From assembly GCA_964498785.1 (NCBI GenBank), contig CAZCJL010000131.1, positions 1-17,996 on the forward strand: DNA of 17,996 bases, written 5' to 3'. Both the position numbers and the translations under genes were made by a program. This DNA is from Mariaggregatimicrobium sp964498785. GTDB lineage: Bacteria; Zhuqueibacterota; Zhuqueibacteria; Thermofontimicrobiales; Thiofontviventaceae. The notes under the pieces are model-generated. The model had not been told where the DNA came from, made no database searches, and worked only from the letters and a program-made list of their open reading frames with translations. Of this stretch, positions 7,256 to 14,000 are shown one piece after another. Every line of letters starts with the position of its first letter. The stretch's first letter is position 1.

Positions 7256-8218
7256 CTAAATTATATCAAATCTAATCTCTTTTTTATAATCATCTATACA
7301 AGGTCCGAGAGATGGAGTCTCGTTATAATAATAATTATCAGGATCTAACTCGATTTCTGGTAAGTCGTGCATTCTTTGTAACTTTCTAATTTCGTAAAAG
7401 ATTTCATTTAACTGCTTATTTTGCTCTTCTGGTATCTGCACTAGATTTTTGAAATTGCCTTCAAAATATCCATAAGTTACTTGTGCTCCGGTTATTGGAA
7501 TTGAAATCCCAATTTTCCAAGTTTTGTTAATAGCTAATTGACTTACCATTCGTAGAGAAAGAGAAGCATGAGCTTGGAAAAGCCCAAACATAGTCGAAAT
7601 CCCCGTTGATTTTAAATCATATCCAGCTATAAAGTCTATAAAACTTTTTTTATGCAAAGCTGCTGTCAAACCCTGTCCAGCAAAATCTCCAACACCTGCT
7701 GCAGAAGCACCAATTGCACTAGCTGCAAATACGCCACTTGGATTAAAAAAAGCGGCTGAAGTTGCACCGACTGCTGTTCCTATTCCGATCGCCATTCCAA
7801 GTTCCTTTAAGCCTCGTGCTCCTTGTGCATATGCAGCTATACCTGCTGAAAGCCCTCCTATTGCGCCTCCCGCTGCAATATGAGCCCATTCTCCATCATC
7901 ATCAATATAAACAATCGGATTATTCCCACAATACACAAAAGGCGAATGATATTGATTAGACGGATCCGGCGCCATCCATCTTCCAATTGAGGAATCATAA
8001 TATCGGACACCGAAATAATCGTAATTGCTGCCGTCGTCTCGTTCTTTTCCGGTAAATTTATACACCGCTTCATCGCCAGAGACAATGGTCTGCCGCATGT
8101 TCAAGCCAAATGGATAATAATCATAACAGACTTTTACATCGCCGTCTTCATCGACTATAGCACGGGTGGAGCCTAAATGATCGAGTAAATAATAGGAAAA
8201 ATCATTAAATCTGTTCAT
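7256..8218 (-). CDS. Orphan Rhs core+tip cassette 'C'
   Basis: 320 codons from ATG 8218, with no ribosome site visible. Residues 1-8 are unrelated to Rhs; residues 9-109 are the Rhs core, YYLLDHLGSTRAIVDEDG through YCGNNP, encoded by 284 bp nearly identical to the main gene. The core ends in DDDG instead of DPDG. The tip (110-320) begins with a long Gly/Ala-rich hydrophobic tract (GGAIGGLSAGIAAYA, GIGTAVGATSAAFF, ASAAGVGDFAGQG). It ends in a charged helix and a GPCIDDYKKEIRF motif shared with tip G. There is no signal peptide. The tract resembles glycine-zipper membrane-inserting segments of some toxins; pore formation is a hypothesis. The 203-aa membrane protein follows at 29 bases. Most likely a displaced or silent alternative tip for the main Rhs gene. 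Confidence 0.78.
   Translation of the reverse strand: MNRFNDFSYYLLDHLGSTRAIVDEDGDVKVCYDYYPFGLNMRQTIVSGDEAVYKFTGKERDDGSNYDYFGVRYYDSSIGRWMAPDPSNQYHSPFVYCGNNPIVYIDDDGEWAHIAAGGAIGGLSAGIAAYAQGARGLKELGMAIGIGTAVGATSAAFFNPSGVFAASAIGASAAGVGDFAGQGLTAALHKKSFIDFIAGYDLKSTGISTMFGLFQAHASLSLRMVSQLAINKTWKIGISIPITGAQVTYGYFEGNFKNLVQIPEEQNKQLNEIFYEIRKLQRMHDLPEIELDPDNYYYNETPSLGPCIDDYKKEIRFDII
7915..8198 (-). repeat. Rhs-core repeat, copy C (284 bp)
   Basis: Same length as 11619-11902 in the main gene, with one base difference seen by eye (cccacaat against cccgcaat). Similarity stops cleanly on both sides. Confidence 0.92.
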
Positions 8219-8367
8219 AATTGTATGTAAATAGTATTCACAAGTATTGTTTGTAAATTAAACATTGGTATTTATTCCTTTACATAAATCTGCGGCAGAA
8301 GCGGTTGGAAATAATCGCAATTTTAAACCATATTGCTTTTACTTTATGAGATAATAAATGTCAAACA

Positions 8368-8739
8368 TTAGTTACCTAAAAACAACAACATCCACAATCC
8401 TGTTAGAAAAGCTCCAATTATTATAAGCCATGCACGCGCCTTATACATCTCATGATATTCCTTTTTATAAAATCTATCCCCAGCTTTTTCCGCCCTTTCT
8501 AAAAAATTATCAACTAATCTTTTTTTAAATAGGAAAAAAATTAAACTTAATACTATAAGTACTATCCCAAAAATATTTTTAACTAATTCATTTGTTTTTG
8601 AATCCAAATGTTGTGTTAGAAATATTATGCCAAGTATAACTGAGTAGAAAGTTTTTCTATTGGACATAAATTTGGCCATTATTATTAAAAATACTATATT
8701 TACAATAATGTGTAAGAAATATTTATCTTCTATTACCAA
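8368..8739 (-). CDS. Small membrane protein, candidate immunity to tip B (123 aa)
   Basis: The frame starts at TTG 8739, overlapping the last 17 bases of cassette B, which suggests translational coupling; the exact start is uncertain because no ribosome site stands out. It has an extra N-terminal hydrophobic portion (about residues 8-45). After it comes the two-span unit shared with the 88- and 72-aa proteins: a span near 58-72, the KK.L.......A..A.D.FYKKEY loop, A.AWLIIIG and a closing GLW.LLF. Its tight link to cassette B makes it the best-supported tip-immunity pair of this family. The extra N-terminal part coincides with the diverged C-terminal half of tip B, as expected if toxin and immunity co-vary. 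Function inferred; no known homologue recognised. Confidence 0.75.
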   Translation of the reverse strand: MVIEDKYFLHIIVNIVFLIIMAKFMSNRKTFYSVILGIIFLTQHLDSKTNELVKNIFGIVLIVLSLIFFLFKKRLVDNFLERAEKAGDRFYKKEYHEMYKARAWLIIIGAFLTGLWMLLFLGN

Positions 8740-9700
8740 ATCTCAGCAATATTAGTGTCTCAGAATCATAATCGACAGTCAATTTATTATTTTTACCGAG
8801 CTTATAAATTGTTGGTAAATCTTGAATAATCTGACCCGTTGGTGAGAAAATTTTTGCTGGTTGGATACCTCCTACAAAAAAACCAGCAAGATGAAATCCA
8901 AAATCTGTATAAGCGTTTATTGTATTTTCTTGATAGGCGTTGTACGCTTTAAACGGAACTTGATATATGCTAACACCAGTAGCTCCGATAAAAAAAGCAG
9001 GATTTACAAATCCAGCAACAGTTAATCCCCTTGTAGTCCACGGTTTCATCAAGGTTTTGTGGTATGTCGTTATTGAGAGCCCAATTGCTCTTTCTGTTTT
9101 ATCCATATAGTGTTTTGTAGATTTAGAACGCCCAAAATTTGATATATGAGAATATATCTGCCCATACAATGTTTTTGAGACAGTTTCTAGTCCCTTTGTA
9201 AGAAATTCAATAGAAAATGAAATTCTGTCACTAGTGTTATTATTTACGTCAGAACCTGCAAGTGCATCAGATGTACGTTCAATAATAATAGTTTTATCTG
9301 GATCATCATCACCACTTGATGGCCAGAATCCCTTATAATCTTGAAAATTTAACGGATTATTATAGCAATAAGCATAAGGACTATAATCACTAAAAACCGG
9401 GTCCGGCGCCATCCATCTCCCAATGGAGGAATCATAATATCGGACACCGAAATAATCGTAATTGCTCCCATCATCTCTTTCTTTTCCGGTAAATTTGTAC
9501 ACCGCTTCATCGCCAGAGACAATTGTCTGCCGCATGTTCAAGCCAAATGGATAATAATCATAACAAACTTTTACATCGCCGTCTTCATCGAAAGCAAAGC
9601 TGAAATCACCTTCTTCTCGACGTTCTATTTTGTAGACCTCGGCATCCGAACATTCCCCATCCGGTTCAGATTGATGCGGGTGTGGATGTAATCCAAACAA
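8723..9700 (-). CDS. Orphan Rhs core+tip cassette 'B'
   Basis: A 325-codon frame from TTG 9700, directly after an in-frame TAA; no clear ribosome site. Residues 1-37 come from the 140-bp element shared with cassette D. Residues 38-124 are the Rhs core, protein-identical to the other copies up to APDP but with scattered synonymous changes. After that the linker differs (VFSDYSPYAYCYNNP) and the core ends in DYKG. The tip (125-325) starts PSSGDDDPDKTIII, has a basic middle (FGRSKSTKHYMDKTERAIG) shared with tip F, then hydrophobic glycine-containing segments, and ends RFGNRR. No signal peptide. Its last codons overlap the 123-aa membrane protein gene. Likely an alternative toxin tip stored with its immunity gene. 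Target and activity are not recognised. Confidence 0.77.
   Translation of the reverse strand: MFGLHPHPHQSEPDGECSDAEVYKIERREEGDFSFAFDEDGDVKVCYDYYPFGLNMRQTIVSGDEAVYKFTGKERDDGSNYDYFGVRYYDSSIGRWMAPDPVFSDYSPYAYCYNNPLNFQDYKGFWPSSGDDDPDKTIIIERTSDALAGSDVNNNTSDRISFSIEFLTKGLETVSKTLYGQIYSHISNFGRSKSTKHYMDKTERAIGLSITTYHKTLMKPWTTRGLTVAGFVNPAFFIGATGVSIYQVPFKAYNAYQENTINAYTDFGFHLAGFFVGGIQPAKIFSPTGQIIQDLPTIYKLGKNNKLTVDYDSETLILLRFGNRR
9036..9353 (-). repeat. 318-bp tip repeat, copy B
   Basis: Partner of 6256-6573, with five substitutions by eye. It encodes the N-terminal half of tip B; the C-terminal halves of tips B and F are strongly diverged. Confidence 0.9.
9402..9591 (-). repeat. Rhs-core repeat, copy B (diverged)
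   Basis: Same core as copies A, C and D, but with scattered changes that are silent at protein level (for example gctcccatcatctctttc against gctgccgtcgtctcgttc). This copy is older or has escaped gene conversion. Confidence 0.85.
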
Positions 9701-9731
9701 TTATGGATCATATCTTCTGAAAATTAATTAT
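9592..9731 (-). repeat. 140-bp cassette-specific element, copy B
   Basis: Partner of 5183-5322. Its outer end falls inside the last eight bases of the 88-aa membrane protein gene, so in both copies the element abuts the 3' end of a gene of the same small membrane protein family. Confidence 0.88.
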
Positions 9732-9990
9732 GAATATTAAAATATTTAACAAGACTCCAAATACCTAAGATATAAAATCCTATTATAACAATCCAAAACC
9801 TAAATTCATGCCATTTTCTAAATTCTTTTTTAAATAATTCATCTCCTGATTTTTCTCTCCAATTTAATAATTTATTCTTAAATATTAAAAGAATAGTACT
9901 GATGAAAATTAGAAAAATTCCAGTCGTTATATAATAGCTGTTTGAAGATGAGTTTGAATAATCAGACATTAAATTATTTAACACAATCAT
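9724..9990 (-). CDS. Small two-span membrane protein, candidate immunity (88 aa)
   Basis: I choose ATG 9990 because GGAG lies 6 bases before it; a TTG at 10002 would be in frame but would consume that ribosome site. Residues 19-38 and about 67-83 are membrane spans. The loop between them (KNKLLNWREKSGDELFKKEF, then WHEFRFW) matches the loops of the 123- and 72-aa proteins. No intact tip precedes it. Instead, 32 bases upstream there is a short frame whose end resembles the end of tip F. So this looks like an orphan immunity gene kept after its toxin was lost. Protection role is inferred from the family pattern only. Confidence 0.75.
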   Translation of the reverse strand: MIVLNNLMSDYSNSSSNSYYITTGIFLIFISTILLIFKNKLLNWREKSGDELFKKEFRKWHEFRFWIVIIGFYILGIWSLVKYFNIHN

Positions 9991-10022
9991 TTTATACTCC
10001 AACTTATATTCTTAGTTAAGTA

Positions 10023-10166
10023 TCATGGCCCCGATTTTAATATTAATTCCAGCTTAGCTCTGTTTGAGATTGGAACATGATTTAAAGAATTATTCATCAA
10101 TAGCCGTTCATTTAGATAATTAATTTTTAGAAAATTGTTTGTTAAGTGCGCGTCTATACCTGTGTG
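10023..10166 (-). pseudogene. C-terminal relic of an F-type Rhs tip
   Basis: The minus-strand frame is open for 47 codons between the CPBP gene and the 88-aa gene; its only ATG (10097) gives 24 residues. It ends VPISNRAKLELILKSGP-stop, against VPISDRRKRDIMLFKGP-stop at the end of tip F. The shared VPIS.R.K, the hydrophobic run and the final GP, directly ahead of a same-family membrane protein, make a decayed tip the best explanation. Upstream of about residue 20 the similarity fades. Confidence 0.55.
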
Positions 10167-10174
10167 TTACTTGG

Positions 10175-10864
10175 TTAACTGAAATAATAAATAATAGTTA
10201 ATAAATTTATAACCATATGTATAATAATTGGTGATATTATCCAATTCGTTTTCTCATATGCTAAACACAAAATAATATTTGTAAAAATAATGTGTGGAAT
10301 CCATGCTACTATTGGATGAAAAACTATAGAAATAAGAGATGAAAAAAAGATTGATTTAGCGATATTATATTTCATCCTCAATATCTTATAACAAAATCCC
10401 CTCATAAATATCTCTTCTGAAATTGGTGAGCTAAGAGTAATCAGTGAAAATAAAATTAAATGTTGATAAAAATTTGGATATTCACTAAATAGCCTTTCAA
10501 TTTCATGTGCTGGAAAATTCTCAGGTAAGATTAGAATTGAAATATTATAAATTATTTCTTTAATAAAAAAAGCTCCACAACCAACTCCTAAAGTATATAA
10601 TAATATTTTTTTATTATAATTACTTAATATCTTATAATTTGTTTTTACTATAGTTAAATATAAAATATAAACAATAAAAATAATATAAATGTCTTCAATT
10701 ATCCAGCTTATAACTATGTAAGAAAATGATCCAAAAAATTCCTTTAAGGTACTAAAATATACTACCAGAAATATTTCAATTATAAACACTATTATTGAAA
10801 ATAATATTATTAAACCAATTCCAGCTATAATGATTGGAAATGGTTTTGGTATTTTTTGAGCCAT
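10175..10864 (-). CDS. CPBP-family (Abi) intramembrane protease homologue
   Basis: A 229-aa polytopic membrane protein of usual CPBP length, with about six to seven hydrophobic spans. Family motifs: E150-E151-x-x-x-R155-G (EEIFMRG), H183 in the second motif (the Phe usually four residues before it is Ser), and H216-x-x-x-N220 near the C-terminus. Known CPBP members are membrane-embedded glutamate proteases involved in prenyl-protein or peptide processing, and some give immunity to bacteriocins. It starts 9 bases after a 39-aa ORF and has no ribosome site of its own, so it may be translated by coupling. As the first intact large gene after the main Rhs tip, it is the candidate immunity gene for that tip. 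That role is inference; a housekeeping or modification role is possible. Confidence 0.85.
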   Translation of the reverse strand: MAQKIPKPFPIIIAGIGLIILFSIIVFIIEIFLVVYFSTLKEFFGSFSYIVISWIIEDIYIIFIVYILYLTIVKTNYKILSNYNKKILLYTLGVGCGAFFIKEIIYNISILILPENFPAHEIERLFSEYPNFYQHLILFSLITLSSPISEEIFMRGFCYKILRMKYNIAKSIFFSSLISIVFHPIVAWIPHIIFTNIILCLAYEKTNWIISPIIIHMVINLLTIIYYFS

Positions 10865-10873
10865 AATTATTAT

Positions 10874-10993
10874 TTAAACATCTAAAAAATTGAAGATCTC
10901 ATTAAAAAGATCAATCCATGATTTTTTTGTTATTATTTTATAAAAAATAATGATGCTTGTAATAACCAGCAAACTAATAATTGCCCAGATCAT
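10874..10993 (-). CDS. Putative 39-aa single-span membrane protein
   Basis: ATG 10993 has GGAG 8 bases upstream (GGAGTTATATGTATG). The protein begins MIWAIISLLVITSIIIFYK, a single membrane span, then a short charged amphipathic part with two tryptophans and acidic/basic residues, ending FLDV. The stop is 9 bases before the CPBP gene. The post-span part vaguely recalls the loop of the 88-aa family (KKS...LF.E.F), so it could be a shortened relative, but that is weak. It could be a small immunity component, a leader that couples CPBP translation, or a decayed gene. Confidence 0.5.
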   Translation of the reverse strand: MIWAIISLLVITSIIIFYKIITKKSWIDLFNEIFNFLDV

Positions 10994-11070
10994 ACATATA
11001 ACTCCATTTATATTTTTACTTAATATAATTAACAATTATTATTCATATCATAATAATAATTATGTTTATT

Positions 11071-14000
11071 TTATGCAATTACTTTTTCACCTTTATCTCT
11101 AGGTATATTTTGATTGCCACCTGTGTTATCGGGTGGAGCAATAAAAAATTCAGGTTCATAAGTACGTAGAATATTATTATAAAATATCAAATTTTTAGGA
11201 TTATTCATTTTAATTTTGTCAGGCATTATCATTCTTTTTTTGGGGCTTATTATCTGATCTTTTTCAAGCTGTTCTTGAATATAAATATTACTCATTTGTT
11301 CTGCTGTTACATCATTTCCATACATATCTTTAAATATTGGCAGTCCATTTGCATCATTGGTGTAATATTCATACCTGTTTCCATTTTTATCGTAATAAAT
11401 CTCAATCGCAGCACCACCTAAATTTTTGTTAGTGCCTTCCGGGTATTGATGAGAATTCCCAAGTGCTTTTTCAATTATTTTTTTAGCCTTACCTTTGATT
11501 TTTCCATTTGCTATTTGTTTTAATAGCCATTTTCGAGTCTTTGGATGTTTTGTTGCTTGAGAAATGAGCCATTTAAAAAAAGTTACTGCTTGTTGTCCAT
11601 CAGGGTCAATAAAATTTGTCGGATTATTCCCGCAATACACAAAAGGCGAATGATATTGATTAGACGGATCCGGCGCCATCCATCTTCCAATTGAGGAATC
11701 ATAATATCGGACACCGAAATAATCGTAATTGCTGCCGTCGTCTCGTTCTTTTCCGGTAAATTTATACACCGCTTCATCGCCAGAGACAATGGTCTGCCGC
11801 ATGTTCAAGCCAAATGGATAATAATCATAACAGACTTTTACATCGCCGTCTTCATCGACTATAGCACGGGTGGAGCCTAAATGATCGAGTAAATAATAGG
11901 AATATGTGTCAGACGTTTCGTTATTACTTCTTCGGAAAGTCGTTTCTTTAATGACACGATTGCCGGCTCCGTCATAAGCGCTATTAATATAATCGTTTGT
12001 AATATCAAAATCAATAGAAAAAGGCAGGTTACGATAGTCATATTGTAATGAAATTTCTCGCCTTGCATCCTCGAGTAGGTTTCCATTTTGGTCGTAGCTG
12101 TAATTATCCGGGCTTTGGTCATCAACATCCATTTCATAATCTACGCTGGAGACAGCATCATTTATGTATTCAAGCCTGTTTTCATTTGTAAAATAATCAT
12201 AGGTTAGTTCATCCATTTTTTCGCCGTCGATATGGTATCGTGTGAGTGTTTGGATATTTCCATTGGCATCGTACGTGATGTTTTCGAGATCGCTGTTATC
12301 GCAGGTCTGCCAGCCGCCTGAGTAGTAGCCAAAATCGGCTTCGGTCAATCGGTTTGCCCGGTCATACTCAAAAGTATAGCCAACCAAACTATAAGGATTC
12401 GTATTTTCGGCAGTTTGCCAGATCATCCAGGAAATATTGCCGTTGTATTGCGGCGTGGCGTTTTGATACTGCGGCTGCCCAATATGGCTTTGTGTTTCGT
12501 AACCGATTACCAATCCAAACCGGTCATCAACGCCAACAGGGTCAGAATTTAAATTCTGATGATTAATATCAGTTAACCAGTCCCTGGTATTATAAAGGTA
12601 ATCTACTCCCTGTGCATCGCCTCCCAATACCAATCGTTGTGTATTCCCAAACGGAAAATAACTGTAATCCGCATTTTCGGTGGCAGTGAGACGATTATCA
12701 GTAACATTCGAATAAATTTGCTTAATCCTGCCAACGTCATCATATTCGTACCAGGTGTAAAAAGCATCATCCTCCCCATCCTGATACAACATTTTAGTAA
12801 CATTGCCGGCTAAATCATGCCCATAAGCAATTGTTTTAATACCGATATCATCGCCAGGCAAATCCTGCTTAAGCCATTCAATATTGCCAAACTGATCGTA
12901 CGAATAAAAAGTATAGCCCCATTCGCTTGTGTTCTCGTCTTTGTAGGCTTGAGCTGCTAACTGCCCCTTTAAATTATTCATAACTCCGGGATCAACGGCA
13001 TCGCTCCAGACAGCACTAGCATAGGCGGGCTCATTATCGTAACAATATGCTATCTTAATTGTATGTCCGGATGTCGGATATTGTGCATTATCTGCATTGG
13101 ATTGCGTAAAGTTTGTACCGGGATTAGTCATTGTTCCTGCTTCAATCAGCCGGTTAAATACATCATATTTATTGTAGATGAAATAAGCAGTGGCGCTGTT
13201 TCTGCTGTTTGGATTCAATATAAACCTCAGGTTGCCGTTTGAATCATAGATATATTCATAATCAACAATCGTGTCATCGATACTTTCTTCTGAAGCTATG
13301 CCGTCTCCGTCGCCGTCTTTATCCGGTTCAATCTTTTTTATAAGCTCACCCAGCGTATTGTATTCCATTGCCGTGCAATACGGACTGCTATCGCTGCCCT
13401 GGGCATTCGGTGGAACAATTTGTGTTACATTACCAAGTATATCAAATTTGTAATAGGTATCAAGATACAAATCCTGAACTGAATCATCCTGATAACTAAC
13501 ATTACCGGCAGCCAAACCGCTATCACCATTCCGAACATCGATTTTAATATAAACATAATAGGTTTGATCGGCTTGTACCGAGAATGTCCCATTTCCGGAA
13601 GAAGTTGTATTAACAATATCACTTCCATCGTAAGTCGTTCCGATCTTAAATACAAATGATTCAAGGATCGAGCCCGGCTCCAACTCATAAGAACACCACC
13701 ATTCCGCTGTTTGATTTTTATTGGAAACGAATTGGGACCTGTCAATGACCTCAAGTCCGGTCGAAGTTGCCTCGACCGAGCAATCTTTGTCAACAGGAAC
13801 GACTTCCTGGTTCAGGTAAATTTTGTCGCTAGCGATGTTACCTAATTTATCTTTAAAGATATAAGTATTATTCCCGTTTTCATTTGTAACCGTGGTTTTA
13901 AACAATGTATTTGCATCGTAACCACCAACGTCGTCACTTGCGTTTGCGCTATATGCATACTGTATTTCATGCCCGCTGCTAATTCGATAGTTGCTGCCCG

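Noticed and set aside
11007..11035. Promoter-like TTGTTA-17-TATAAA on the minus strand before the 39-aa ORF
   Set aside because: Its predicted transcript start would fall past the GGAG ribosome site of that ORF; probably a chance match in AT-rich DNA.
11041..11062. AT-rich (aat/ata) run after the main Rhs stop as a terminator
   Set aside because: No stem-loop with GC pairing can be drawn; it is simple AT-rich spacer.
11583..11789. Repeated minus-strand ORFs of about 65-85 aa at 11583-11789, 7858-8085 and 4862-5113 with nearly the same protein
   Set aside because: They are out-of-frame shadows of the Rhs-core repeat; the in-frame core is conserved at protein level in copy B despite silent changes, so the other frame is not selected.
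4945..11902. Spaced direct repeats suggesting a CRISPR array or insertion sequence
   Set aside because: The repeats are 51-284 bp coding pieces of the Rhs core thousands of bases apart; there are no short regular spacers, terminal inverted repeats or transposase.
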